A stretch of DNA of 58,322 nt from Welwitschia mirabilis (taxonomy: Eukaryota > Gnetophyta > Gnetopsida > Welwitschiales): positions 270,436,658 to 270,494,979 of the forward strand of contig JBOZIK010000001.1 of the NCBI GenBank assembly GCA_051453625.1, in the 5' to 3' direction. Positions 11,873 to 22,006 of the stretch are shown here, in pieces. The notes below the pieces were generated by a model, which ran no database searches, was not told the DNA's origin, and saw nothing but the letters and a program-made list of their open reading frames with translations. Both the position numbers and the translations under genes were made by a program. Position 1 is the stretch's first letter. Each line of letters starts with the position of its first letter.

Positions 11873-12120
11873 TTGATTAATAAGATAAGTGGATTAATTC
11901 AAGAGATACTAGATAATAATTTGATTAAGAAAGATTTACCATCATGTTTTATTATAGTAGTATTAACTCTAAATAATGATAGCAAGGAGTTACACATGTG
12001 TGTTAATTCAAGAATAATTAACAAGATAACCATTAGATATCACTTTATTATGTCTTATATGAATGATATTTTGGAATTTTTTAATAGGAACATTTGTTTT
12101 CAATGAGTTAGATTTAAATA
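11873..12120 (+). pseudogene. Gypsy reverse transcriptase fragment (copy 1)
   Basis: A 77-codon open frame (11873-12106) reads through the N-terminal part of the Ty3-gypsy RT domain: an INKIS...IQEILDNNLIKK lead-in, then HMCVNSRIINKITIRYHF, corresponding to the usual (L/M)CVDSRAINKITxKYxFP, then MNDILEFF. Residues Asp-to-Asn in CVD and loss of the FP motif show decay. The sequence runs into ATATGA at a gap (12197) where a second, diverged copy (13090 on) would continue. No catalytic YxDD loop is left in this copy. Confidence 0.8.
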
Positions 12121-12196
12121 ATAGATCCCATTAGTTTCATATCTAAGAATGAGATAAGTGAAAGATAGCATTTAATACCCTAAATGCATAATATGA

Positions 12197-12296
12197 NNNN
12201 NNNNNNNNNNNNNNNNNNNNNNNNNNNNNNNNNNNNNNNNNNNNNNNNNNNNNNNNNNNNNNNNNNNNNNNNNNNNNNNNNNNNNNNNNNNNNNNN
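12197..12296. other. 100-N gap joining two diverged gypsy segments
   Basis: Before the gap the sequence matches 13320-13365 (GAGATAAGTGAAAGATAGCATTTAATACCC); after it, protease sequence comparable to 10990-11210 begins again. The order PR-RT-gap-PR-RT is not that of a normal element. Confidence 0.97.
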
Positions 12297-12420
12297 TTGA
12301 GAACATTACTAATGAAAGAGAAAAAAGAATGATTCTCAAAAAAACTTTCACATAATATGTAGAAAATATTAAGGACTTGACATAATGAAGATAAATCTTT
12401 AAAAGTTGTAAGTAAGATAT

Positions 12421-12490
12421 GAAGGATCATCATTGATAATGAAATCACTAACAACTTAGTTTCTAGTGAGAAGGTGAAAAAATTAAACTA
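12421..12490 (+). pseudogene. Gypsy aspartic protease relic (copy 3)
   Basis: The frame reads IIDNEITNNLVS, again the gypsy protease IIDSGSTNNLVS pattern with the catalytic triad degraded. It is noticeably more diverged from the 10142 and 11061 copies than those are from each other. Confidence 0.55.
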
Positions 12491-12643
12491 AGAGACCATG
12501 CTACATATGATAGCATATCAGCTCTCTTGGCTATATAATGAGTGCAATATTATAGTTTAAGAACAATGTTTTTATAACTTTAAAATTAGTAACTTTCATA
12601 AAAAATTTCATTATGATGTTGTTCATAAAGATGCTTATCATTT

Positions 12644-12653
12644 NNNNNNNNNN
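12644..12653. other. 10-N gap
   Basis: Ten N in the second PR-RT segment. Comparison with 11455-11480 suggests that few or no bases are missing. Confidence 0.97.
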
Positions 12654-13089
12654 ACTAGATCATGGTTAAATAATACTAGGAATATGAATAACTAAGAGAT
12701 AAATGCTTTCATTATAAATAACAATAATGAAAAGAGATTTGTAATTTTCATAGGTATAAAATAAGCTCTAAAATACAATATAAGTATATTATTTGTAGTA
12801 AGAGAGGAGGTAAAGGAATAAATAAAAGATAAAGGATTTTGTACAATAATGGGGTTTACTATATCTTAGAGAAGTACTTAAAGCAATTCTTAATGGAGGT
12901 AAAATACATGTGGAAATATTTTATATATATTTCTATTAATTATTTTAATTTTGTTTTATCACTATTTTAAGATCATAAGCCATTAAATAGATTTCATTTA
13001 TATTGCTTTAATTCCAAACTAAGACCCATATAAAATGCGAATACCTAAAAGAAAAGATATAGTAAATAGATATAGTTGTTACTAGGTAA

Positions 13090-13640
13090 GAAATTGATTA
13101 GAAAAATTTATTGTTATGTTTTATTCTAGTGGGATTAGCTTCAAAGAATGATAGTAAGGAGTTACACATGTGTATTAATTCAAGAATCATTAACAAGATA
13201 ACCATTAGATATTACTTCATTATGTCTTATATGGATGATATTTTAGATTTTTTAATAGGAACATTTGTTGTTAATAAGTTAGATTTAAAGAATGGATCCC
13301 ATTAGTTTCATATTTAAGAATGAGATAAGTGAAAGATAGCATTTAATACCCTAGATGCATAATATGAATGGTTGATGATGCATTTAAATTAATTAATTCT
13401 TCAAGTACATTCATGAGGTTCATGATAGAGGTCTTAAATCCTTTCCTTGGAAAGTTTTATTATTGTTCTTATAGATGATATTTTAGTATTTAACAAGAAT
13501 ATTGAAGATCATAGAGAACATTTAAAAATATTTCTTTAAAGGTTTTAAAAATTATAAATTAATGATAAATGCAAATAATTATACTTTTAGTGTTTCTTGG
13601 GATAGTTATCTTTAAAGATGGAATTAAGATGAATTAAGAT
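13090..13640 (+). pseudogene. Gypsy reverse transcriptase (copy 2, with catalytic loop)
   Basis: The open part (13111-13305) reads HMCINSRIINKITIRYYF, then YMDDILDFL and NKLDLKNGSH (family: KIDLRSGYHQ). After a frameshift, 13460-13530 gives VLIDDILVFNKN followed by IEDHREHLKIF, the palm catalytic YxDD-type loop (here LIDD) and the EHxxHL helix of Ty3-gypsy RT. The nearby tract GGATAGTTATC is the thumb side. This copy runs on into RNase H, so it is the one linked to the 3' half of the element. Confidence 0.85.
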
Positions 13641-13914
13641 AAGGAAAAGGCTCTCTTAGAATATTCTACACCAATATCAACAATAAATGTTAATAGTTTT
13701 TATGGATTATCAAGATCTTATAGGAGTTTTATAAGAATTTAAGAAAGATTCATGTAATAATGTTAGCTACCATCAAGAAGAATTAAGCTTTAGGGAGTAA
13801 GTGTTTGAGGAGTAGAAGAAGAGCATTATTGAAGGTCCTACATTACAACTTCCATATTTTAATAAGGCTTTTTAAGTAGAATGTTATGTACAAGGTAAAG
13901 CAATGAGGGAATGA

Positions 13915-14225
13915 AGGAGATGTTCATTCAACAAGGGAAATCCCTTACCTTCTTTAGTGCGAATCTGAATGATGTCAAGCAAAAGAACTAAACCCATGAA
14001 AGAGAGCTATATGTTATTTTACAATCATCAAAGAGGTGGAGATGTTATCTAGTATAAAAGAAGTTCATTTTATACAGAGATCATAAGCCATTATATTACA
14101 TAAATAATCAAGACAAGTTAAGTAAAAAGCAAGTGAGGTGAGTAAAACATTTATAGGAATTTAACTTTTTTATCAAATATAAAAGTAATAAGATGAACAT
14201 TACTATAGGTGTCTTACGTTAAGTA
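13915..14225 (+). pseudogene. Gypsy RNase H (decayed)
   Basis: Readable blocks in order: QGKSLTFFSANLNDVKQKN, then THERELYVILQSSKRWR, then FILYRDHKPLYYINNQ and DKLSKKQV, then EFNFFIKYKSNKMNI. They match the gypsy RNase H series (PIAFFSEKL, YDKEFYAL, DHKALQYI, KYKSGKxN). The catalytic Asp of TDHK is Arg here (RDHK), and several Trp and Gln codons have become stops. Confidence 0.82.
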
Positions 14226-14389
14226 GTACACATATAATCTTATGAAGTTAATGTTAATTTATCACATATTTAAGATTTACATCATTATGATTCAAACTTT
14301 AAGTAGGTATGAGAGAAAGTGGAGAATCCTTTAAAGGTTTGTAATTATAAGAACCTTCATATCTAAAATAGCTTGTTTTATAAGGATAA

Positions 14390-15440
14390 TAGATTGTATA
14401 TTATTAGAGAAGTAGTAAGAAAAAATATCTTACAAGAGAAGAATTACAAAGACATGACTAGACATCACAGGTTGAATAAAACCAATGAATTATTAAAGAG
14501 GTTATATCATTAATCTAACATGTATAGGCATGTGTAGTAAATGATGAAAATTTTTTCTACATGTTAAAAATCATATGGAGAATCAAAAAGTATAGGATTA
14601 TACCTATCACTACTAGTTCTAACACAACTATGATAAGATTTGAGTATGATTTTCATCTTGAGATTACCGCATATGAAGGGTGGACATGATTCCATCATGG
14701 CAATGATAGATATATTTAACAAGATGGCACATTTTGTTTCTCATACCAAGATAAGTGATGCTTTACATATTGCTATATTATTATTTAAAAAGATTATATG
14801 TCTTCATGAATTGTTAAAAATAATAGTTTTAGACAGAGATGTTAAATTTATCTCTTATTTTTAGAGGAGCTTATGGTACATGATGGATACTAAGTTATAG
14901 TGTTATTTAACATATTATCCACAAAAAATGGATAGATAAAAGTGATAAATCACATAACTGAGAACTTACTAAAATGTCTTTACAAAGGTAAGATGAATAG
15001 ATTAAAAGGTCACTTAGCACATGTAGATTTATTTTTAAGTAATAATTCCATGACTAAAAGCATGAAAGAGTTCCCATTTAAAGTGGTGTGCAGGCATCAC
15101 TCATAGATGTTAGATATTTTGCATAATATTCTAGAATATTTAGCTATGATAGAGGACTACATAAAGAAAATCATAAAACTTTATGAGTATGTGTAGTAAG
15201 ATTTGAAAGTATTGACTCCAAGTCTAATAACGTAGTAGGTAAGAACAAAAGACATGTAAGGTTTGAAGAAGGTTTGTTAATGATGATATACTTATGAAAG
15301 GAGATATTTTCCACGATTACATATAACAAGATCTAGTTTTAAAGTATTGATCCAATCATTATTATGAAGAATATTTCATCAAATAAATACTAATGTGATC
15401 TTTTAAAGAATGTGAATATTTCACCTATATTTATCTTTTA
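14390..15440 (+). pseudogene. Gypsy integrase (decayed)
   Basis: An open stretch of 74 codons (14640-14864) reads LSMIFILRLP... then DSIMAMIDIFNKMAHF and IVLDRDVKFISYF, matching the integrase core DFVLGLP, DSIFVVVDRFSKMAHF and IVSDRDVKFLSHFW. The first catalytic Asp is Ile-replaced (SMDF to SMIF); the second (SDRD) is kept as LDRD. Upstream (14540-14600) a single Cys of the HHCC knuckle remains. Downstream, 15050-15090 gives LSNNSMTKSMKEFPFKVV and 15395-15425 gives NVNISPIF, as in the C-terminal integrase tail. Confidence 0.85.
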
Positions 15441-15489
15441 TACTTGGTAAATTACCATGAAGAACTTATAGAGGATGAAGCTTAGATCA

Positions 15490-15650
15490 TAGAGCTATAG
15501 AAGTTGAATAAAGGAAAAATAAAGGTGGATGAAACATTAGTGATTTTAAAAATTCATGAGAAGAAGATGTAGAGAAAGATGTACAAGGCATAATTCATCT
15601 AATTGTCATGTGATTGCCTAAAGGATGTAATTTAGATCTTAGAGTAAAAT
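15490..15650 (+). pseudogene. Chromodomain-like relic at gypsy integrase C-terminus
   Basis: In the frame at about 15520 the translation VILKIHEKKM, stop, RKMYKA resembles the start of the chromodomain in Reina/Tekay-type chromoviruses (EILDxREKKxRxKxYKEYLIKW). The conserved Trp positions are lost. The position directly before the 3' LTR fits. The match is short, so the label is tentative. Confidence 0.45.
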
Positions 15651-15728
15651 TACCTAAGAATAGGTCATAGAAGTCTAGTAAATGAGGAATACCTTTCCTA
15701 TAATAGCTAACTTTCAAAAAGGAGAGGA

Positions 15729-16481
15729 TGATGCAATAGCATTCTTAGAAAATAAAAATAAATTTTTTTCGTTTTAGTTAGGGGTCTATTTATTAAAATT
15801 TTGGTTTATTTATTTAGAAAATAAAGTTTGTCATGTATAATAGTCATGAAGGCACCATTTGTAATTACCATGTAGGAATCATATGTAGTTAGAATAGAAG
15901 AAATCTTAGTAAGGGGAATATGTTATGTTTCAAAAAAAGGTGCATGAAATATATTATATGGAGAGATAATTTAGGTATAAGGAATAAGCTATATTTAGAT
16001 ACTATTTTTAGTGAAATATAAGAGGCTAATATTAGAATAATATCTCATAATAATGATTCCTCTAGGATTTTTATAAATAATAAGGTGTTAAAAGATGAAG
16101 GATATGCTAGAGTGGAGAAGAAAGAAGTAATATATCTTATAGTTAGAGCTTGATAGGAGCTCTTTCTAGGTAACCCAAGGAGAGAGTTCCTAGTATAAGA
16201 TCCTAGCTTACTTATAATTTCTCTTAAAGGCTACCAGGAATTAGAGTGTTAAAGCTAAAAGGGATTTTTTGGAGGCTACTATTGAGAAGAATTAATATAA
16301 GCTTTGATAGCACACTTTAATTCTTGTTTGTAAGATTGTAATTCTATATTATCAATAGAAAGATATTATTTCATTTCCCCAGTTACTCTATTTCTTATAT
16401 ATTTTTATCTAGATTTTTTTTATTCCTTCTTGGAAACAATCCTAAAAATGTTCTTAATATTTTTATTACATTATATCTACA
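15729..16481 (+). repeat. Gypsy 3' LTR
   Basis: Begins TGATGCAATAGC right after the purine-rich AAAGGAGAGGA (polypurine tract, 15718-15728) and ends ATATCTACA. It aligns with 7595-8332 over its full length. The right flank (16482 on) is copia RNase H read on the minus strand. Confidence 0.88.
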
Positions 16482-16830
16482 TTAATTATTTTCCATGTGG
16501 ATTGTAAATTGATTATTCACATGCAAATTTATTAAAAATTTTAAGATCATATTTACAAAAGGGATACTAGTTTATGTAGCTAAACAATCTTCTTATAGGT
16601 TTATAATGCCATTACATTCTCTTCTTTTATTAAAAATCCTATGAATAATTTTTACTACTTGTATTTTCATGAGATAAGTGAATTTCCAAAAAGAGTGATG
16701 CACACTGTGTTGATATTTTAGATCTATATCTCTTATAAATTCTACATGTAAGTATACACACGGTATAAAATATTCATTCTTTTCACACATCAAACCATAA
16801 TTTAATACACCTTTCAAATGTTGTAGAAAT
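16482..16830 (-). pseudogene. Copia RNase H, N-terminal fragment
   Basis: On the minus strand the 74-codon open stretch at 16593-16817 reads LNYGLMCEKNEYFIPCVY..., matching the copia segment after RT (GLxYxKxxxFxLxxYTDADWAGD), with DADW decayed to HVEF. It ends with RRECNGIINL (family: AEYxAxxxA). The frame continues raggedly to the gypsy LTR boundary, where the homology stops; the rest lies left of 7595. Part is repeated at 17515-17640. Confidence 0.75.
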
Positions 16831-17414
16831 TTAACAACTACATTCCAATGATTCTTATGTATGTAAATATTAACAATATATTGGCTACAAATAATATGTA
16901 TGGCCTTGTGTTAGTGACATACATGATACCTTCAACTAACATTTTATACAATATAGCATCATAAAGTGGTAAATCATAATTTTCTAACAATTTATTTCCC
17001 ACTTCCATTGGTGTAGAAATTTCTTTATAGTCGTTCATCTTACATTTTTATAAAAGATCTATAATGTCTATTCGTTAAGAAAGATTCATCTTATCCTATC
17101 CTTATTGAATATAAAACTCACATAATATTTTACATTTCCATGATTAATGATGTCAAAGGTTTTAACTAGATCCTTCTTTATCATTTTGATTATTTATAAA
17201 CAATGTTGTATAACTAAGATATCATTGACAAATAAAATAAGACAAGTAAATTTAACTTATTGATGAATAAAGTGGAATTGACAAATACAATAAAAGAAGT
17301 AAAATTTACCTCCTTACTTTTTGATGAATAGAGTGGCATCAATATCTTAACAATTACACATTTCAAAATCTATTTATTTTATTATCTAGAGTCACATATG
17401 ATACTAAGAATGTG
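16694..17414 (-). repeat. Duplicated copia RT/RH block, copy 1
   Basis: From AGTGATGCACACTGTGTTGA to ATGATACTAAGAATGTG this 721-bp block matches 17515-18347, which contains an extra 100-N gap. The copies differ mainly by transitions. The 17415-17514 gap lies exactly between them. Confidence 0.87.
16838..17260 (-). pseudogene. Copia RT C-terminal part (copy 1)
   Basis: The open stretch at 16838-17038 reads KEISTPMEVGNKLLEN..., then LYKMLVEGIMYVTNTRPYILF, matching the copia RT end (STPMxxxxKLxxx, YRxLVGSLMYLTxTRPDI). A decayed YVDD region follows upstream on the minus strand (about 17200-17260). Confidence 0.85.
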
Positions 17415-17514
17415 NNNNNNNNNNNNNNNNNNNNNNNNNNNNNNNNNNNNNNNNNNNNNNNNNNNNNNNNNNNNNNNNNNNNNNNNNNNNNNNNNNNNNN
17501 NNNNNNNNNNNNNN
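17415..17514. other. 100-N gap between duplicated copia blocks
   Basis: Separates 16694-17414 from its copy at 17515-18347. Confidence 0.97.
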
Positions 17515-18347
17515 AGTGATGCACACTGTGTTGATATTTTAGATCTATATCTCTTATAAATTCTACATGTAAGTATACACATGGTATAAAATATTCATTC
17601 TTTTACACATCAAACCATAATTTAATACGCCCTTCAAATATTGTAGAAATTTAACAACTACATTCCAATGATTCTTACTTATGTAAATATTAATAATATA
17701 TTGGCTACAAATAACATGTATGGCCTTGTGTTAGTGACATACATGATATCTTAAACTAATATTTTATACAATATAGCATCATAAAGTGGTAAATCATAAT
17801 TTTCTAATAATTTATTTCCCACTTCCATTGGTGTAGAAATTTCTTTATAGTCATTCGTCTTACATTTTTATAAAAGATCTAGAATGTCTATTTGTTAAGA
17901 AAGATCCATTTTATCCTATCCTTATTGAATANNNNNNNNNNNNNNNNNNNNNNNNNNNNNNNNNNNNNNNNNNNNNNNNNNNNNNNNNNNNNNNNNNNNN
18001 NNNNNNNNNNNNNNNNNNNNNNNNNNNNNNNTCCTTATTGAATATAAAACTCACATAATGTTTTAATTTTCCAAGATTAATGATGTTAAAGGTTTTAACT
18101 AAATCCTCCTTTATCATTTTGATTATTTATAACCAATTTTGTATAACTAAGATATCATCGACAAATACAATAAGAAAAGTAAATTTAACTTCTTGATGAA
18201 TAAAGTGGCATTGACAAATACAACAAGAGAAGTAAAATTTACCTCCTTACGTTTTGATGAATATAGTGGCATCAATGTCTTGATAATTACACATTTCAAA
18301 ATATATTTATTTGATTATCTAGAGTCACATATGATACTAAGAATGTG
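17515..18347 (-). repeat. Duplicated copia RT/RH block, copy 2
   Basis: Partner of 16694-17414. It includes the clearer catalytic loop: minus strand 18140-18190 reads LIVFVDDILVI (family: LxLYVDDxLL), and 18032-18117 reads MIKEDLVKTFNIINLGKLKHYV (family: DLGxLxYFLG). A 100-N gap (17932-18031) with about 20 bp of repeated flank lies within it. Confidence 0.87.
17932..18031. other. 100-N gap with short duplicated flank
   Basis: TCCTTATTGAATA ends the left contig and starts the right contig. Confidence 0.97.
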
Positions 18348-19560
18348 GTGCTTTATTCAACTCATAGAGAGATTTTCCTAGTCTATAAACGTTTTGTTTT
18401 TAACATTCCACTTTAAATCCTTTATATTATCCATGTAAATATCCTTTTCAAGATTGCCATTTAGAAAAGAATTTTTAATCTAAATGATCTATCAACCAAC
18501 CTTCTTATGTAGCTATGGAAACAAGAGTTTTGATTAAAGGCCACTGAGCTATAGGTGTAAAACCTTCCTTATAGCTAATTTCATGTTTTTATAACAATCC
18601 TTTAACTACAATTCATGCTTTGCATTTTTTAAGAGTGTCATCTTATTTGGACATCTTTTTAAACATTCATTTGTTTGGCACTACATTTCTTTCAAAATNN
18701 NNNNNNNNNNNNNNNNNNNNNNNNNNNNNNNNNNNNNNNNNNNNNNNNNNNNNNNNNNNNNNNNNNNNNNNNNNNNNNNNNNNNNNNNNNNNNNNNNNTT
18801 CTGATTAAAGGCTACTTAGCTATAGGTGTAAAATCTTCCTTAAAGCTAATTTCATGTTTTCATAACAATCCTTTAACTACAATTCATGCTTTTCATTTTT
18901 TAAGAGTATCATCTGATTTAAACATCTTTCGAAACATTCATGTATTTGGAACTACTTTTCTTCCAAAATGTAGGTCAACCATCTTCAAAGTTTTATTATT
19001 TATTAGAGCTTCATGATCAACTTGTACTTGATATTTCCATCTAGCATCTTAAGTGGCTTTAGTATACATAAAAGGTTCATTATTTGTGATAAAATATAAT
19101 TCTTCATTTTAAGCTTTATAAAATATCATTATTACATCCTTGTCCTATAGGCACTGCATGTATCTATTTTATCCATTTCATCTAGTTTCATCTCTTTAAT
19201 AATTTGTGAGGCTTCTTTGCTTCCACATTGATGAATAGCTAAAGATTTACCCCAAGGTGAATCATTTGTAAAGTGAAATCTTTAAGTCCTAATAAAGATC
19301 TTAGATTTAAGGAAAAAATAGATAATGATATCAAAGATGGGCTAGATATCCTTTTACTATTGTAATAGAAGAAATTATGGAAGTGTTTGTAGATGCACTT
19401 TCATCATGACAAGATTCAAGAATTTGAATAAGTTTTTTCTTATCTCCTTCCCCTAAAGTTTGAGAATATCAACTTAATACAACTAATCATTATGTTGTTA
19501 AGAATTTAATGCTATCATCTACTCATTTAAAGTCATTAATTCATCCTATATTTTTAGTAA
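18348..19560 (-). pseudogene. Copia reverse transcriptase N-terminal part
   Basis: The minus strand at 18800-19040 reads RWKYQVQVDHEAL..., then VVPNTxMFRKMFKSDDTLKK, then EISFKEDFTPIA, matching copia RT (KWVFRxKxxxDGxxxKYKARLVAKGxxQxxGxDYxETFxPV). Trp and Arg codons have become stops. At 18380-18560 IDHLDxKFF and GYLHGxYKGF correspond to (Q)MDVKTAFLNG and EEIYMEQPEGF. The stretch 18525-18698 is repeated at 18799-18970 across a 100-N gap. Confidence 0.83.
18699..18798. other. 100-N gap with about 173-bp duplicated flank
   Basis: 18525-18698 and 18799-18970 are direct copies with about 10% mismatches. Confidence 0.97.
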
Positions 19561-19681
19561 AGACAACATCTCAAGTGATAATCAAGACACTTCAATAGGG
19601 AACAAAAACTTTGTAACCTTTATAATCATAAGGGTATCCAACAAAAATTCCTTTAATTATGCATGCACTAAGTTTTGTACA

Positions 19682-20558
19682 GCGCTAAAAAAATAAGTTT
19701 AAAACAAGTAGAATTAAATATTTTAAAATAGATAACATTAATCTAAATACCACAAAATTTTTACAAAAAAGAGGGTTCAGGGATTGCTTGGATGTGTGAT
19801 TCTATTTAAACATTTCATGGCTTTATGAACTACTTCATTATAAGATATGTTGGGAGATTTTTATCTAGTAACAAAGATCTTGTATGATTTATAAATATGT
19901 GATTCATGTATTTTACCATATCATTCTAGAATAATTAAATAATGGTAAATGCCATTCTTCTATAACAACTATTTAAATCCATTTAAAGTGAACTTACTTC
20001 CATTATCATTGTGAAGAGTATTGATTCTATATCTAGACTTTACTTCTACTATCTATTTTTAGTATTTTAAGGTTAATAATATGTGTAATTTCTCCTTAAT
20101 AAATTTAGTCTATGTTATTTAATCAAATCATTAATGAAAGTAATTAAATAATGACTATAACTAAGAGTTGTAAAAGGCATAAGACCATAGACATGTGTGA
20201 ATAATTTTCAACCTTCTTATAAGATTGAAAGTATTTAGCTTAAAGGGTTTTATGGTGAATGTTTTTATGATGTAATATTAACATTTCAAAGGATATGACT
20301 TGAGTTTAGAAACACCATTTAAGTAAGTTGTGTAGATGCCTAGTTTATCATCATGGATATGACTAAGATGTTCATGCCATAATTTCTTTTTGATAAACCT
20401 AACTAGATTATCCAAGGTAATTACTAAATTAAAAGAGATCATCATGATCATCATCTTCATAATAAGAGTTATAGCTACTTTTCTATAAGTTTAATTATCT
20501 TATCTTAGAGTTGTCCTCACATAAAAATAGATTTTATTCTTTCACGAAAACTAGATTT
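19682..20558 (-). repeat. Duplicated copia INT block, copy 1 (877 bp)
   Basis: Runs from GCGCTAAAAAAATAAGTTTA to GAAAACTAGATTT and matches 20659-21534 with a few per cent mismatches. A 100-N gap separates the copies. Confidence 0.88.
20278..20460 (-). pseudogene. Copia GAG-pre-integrase (copy 1)
   Basis: A 60-codon open frame on the minus strand contains KKLWHEHLSHIHDDKLGIY, which matches the GAG-pre-integrase zinc-binding segment (LWHxRLGHxxxxxL). The two His residues survive. The Cys pair that should follow is represented only by a single terminal Cys before the stop. Confidence 0.85.
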
Positions 20559-20658
20559 NNNNNNNNNNNNNNNNNNNNNNNNNNNNNNNNNNNNNNNNNN
20601 NNNNNNNNNNNNNNNNNNNNNNNNNNNNNNNNNNNNNNNNNNNNNNNNNNNNNNNNNN
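20559..20658. other. 100-N gap between duplicated copia INT blocks
   Basis: Separates 19682-20558 from 20659-21534. Confidence 0.97.
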
Positions 20659-21534
20659 GTGCTAAAAAAAAGTTTAAAACAAGTAGAATTAAATATTTTA
20701 AAATAGATAACATTAATCTAAATACCACATAATTTTTAAAAGAAAGAGGGTTCAGGGGTTGCTTGGAAGTGTGATTCTATTTAAACATTTCATGGGTTTA
20801 TGAACTACTTCATTATAAGATATGTTGGGAGATTTTTATCTAGTAATAAAGATCTTGTATGATTTATAAATATGCGATTCATGTATTTTACCATACCATT
20901 CTAGAATAATTAAATGATGGTAAATGTCATTCTTCTATAACAACTATTTAAATCCATTTAAAATGAACTCACTTCCATTATCATTATGAAGAGTATTGAT
21001 TCTATATCTAGACTTTACTTCTACCATCTATTTTTAGTATTTTAAGGTTAATAATATGTGTAATTTCTACTTAATAAATTTAATCTATGTTATTTAATCA
21101 AATCATTAATAAAAGTAATTAAATAATGACTACAACTAAGAATTGTAAAAGGCATAAGACCATAGACATGTGTGAACAATTTGCAACTTTCTTATAAGAT
21201 TGAAAGTATTTAGCTTAAAGGGTTTTATAGTGGATGTTTTCATGATGTAATATTAACATTTCAAAGGATATGACTTGAGTTTAGAAACACCATTTAAGTA
21301 AGTAGTGTAGATGCCTAGTTTATCATCATGGATATGACTAAGATGTTCATGCCATAATTTCTTTTTGATAAACTTAACTAAATTATCCAAGGTAATTGCT
21401 AAATTAAAAGAGATCATCATGACCATCATCTTCATAATATGAGTTATCGCTACTTTCTATAAGTTTGATTATCTTATCTTAAAGTTGTCCTCACATAAAA
21501 ACTAGATTTTATTCTTGCATGAAAACTAGATTTT
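20659..21534 (-). repeat. Duplicated copia INT block, copy 2
   Basis: Partner of 19682-20558. This copy connects onward to the protease and gag side, so it is likely the one belonging in the element. Confidence 0.88.
21253..21435 (-). pseudogene. Copia GAG-pre-integrase (copy 2)
   Basis: The same 60-codon open frame as at 20278-20460 with four substitutions; it carries KKLWHEHLSHIHDDKLGIY. It lies just downstream, on the minus strand, of an 8-residue repeat encoded by a 24-bp minisatellite. Confidence 0.85.
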
Positions 21535-21583
21535 ATTCTTACATGAAAACTAGATTTTGTTCTTGCATGAAAACTAGATTTCT
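21501..21583 (-). repeat. 24-bp minisatellite in copia coding sequence
   Basis: Copies of ACTAGATTTTATTCTTGCATGAAA start at 21501, 21525, 21549 and 21573 (the last partial). Because 24 bp is eight codons, the minus-strand frame gives repeated NLVFMQEQ-like octapeptides. The other assembly copy shows the start of the same repeat at 20523-20558. Confidence 0.85.
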
Positions 21584-21599
21584 AGAAGATAAACTACAT

Positions 21600-21960
21600 A
21601 CATCTTCTTATTAGTAGTTAGATGAACATCATAATTATAAGTTATAAATTTAATAGTGACAAAAACATTTATTTCAAGGTGAGAACATAAAGAACATCAA
21701 GAAGAATGAAATTAATAAGATTTACCTACTTCAATGTGATTTGGCCAATGCCTTTAGTGCATTACCTTGATTTTTTTACCATGGTAACAAAACCTAATAC
21801 CTTTACATTCAATGTTGTAGGTAATGATTTTTTGACAATNNNNNNNNNNCTAGCACTTGTCTTCATGATCCATGATGCTAGTGTTAAAGAAGTGATCTTT
21901 TCACCTATTTTTAAGTATATCTCAACTAGTGTAACCTACTTTTAATTTAATTAAAACTTG
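21600..21960 (-). pseudogene. Copia protease-to-INT linker
   Basis: The minus strand at 21668-21722 reads VNLINFILLDVLYVLTLK, matching the copia linker (LxDVLYVPxLxxNLLSV). Upstream, TKGIGQITLK matches the G-x-G-x-I block. The protease active site itself would lie near the 10-N gap at 21840-21849 and is not readable. Confidence 0.7.
21840..21849. other. 10-N gap
   Basis: Ten N within the copia protease region. Confidence 0.97.
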
Positions 21961-22006
21961 CTTCATAGAAAGGTATTTTTGTAACATAGTCCAATAATTG
22001 TATTCA

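Larger units (their letters stand above)
7595..16481 (+). mobile_element. Ty3-gypsy (chromovirus-like) retrotransposon nested in copia
   Basis: Paired LTRs (7595-8332 and 15729-16481) enclose a tRNA-Met primer-binding site, gag, protease, RT, RNase H, integrase and a chromodomain-like relic in the PR-RT-RH-INT order typical of Ty3-gypsy. Readable motifs include CVNSRIINKITIRY (RT), LIDDIL (RT catalytic loop), DHKPLYYINNQDKLSKK (RNase H) and DSIMAMIDIFNKMAHF (integrase). All frames are broken. It interrupts the RNase H gene of the flanking copia element and is therefore the younger of the two. A segment spanning PR and the start of RT occurs twice in diverged form (see findings). Confidence 0.9.
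19560..21252 (-). pseudogene. Copia integrase (decayed, duplicated)
   Basis: The minus strand at 19560-19700 reads IIKGIFVGYPYDYKGYKVFVP and then VLIITxDVVFTKNI, the integrase C-terminal box (CIFIGYSDxSKGYRLxDP, IISRDVVFDE). The catalytic core farther upstream on the minus strand is too decayed to show the DDE residues. 19682-20558 recurs as 20659-21534, so the core appears twice. Confidence 0.75.

Noticed and set aside
7590-16486. Clean 5-bp target-site duplication for the nested gypsy element
   Set aside because: The flanks (ATTAT left, TTAAT right) do not match convincingly; the site has probably decayed or the LTR ends are one or two bases off.
21706-21945. 79-codon plus-strand open frame
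   Set aside because: Antisense of the copia protease linker and interrupted by ten N.
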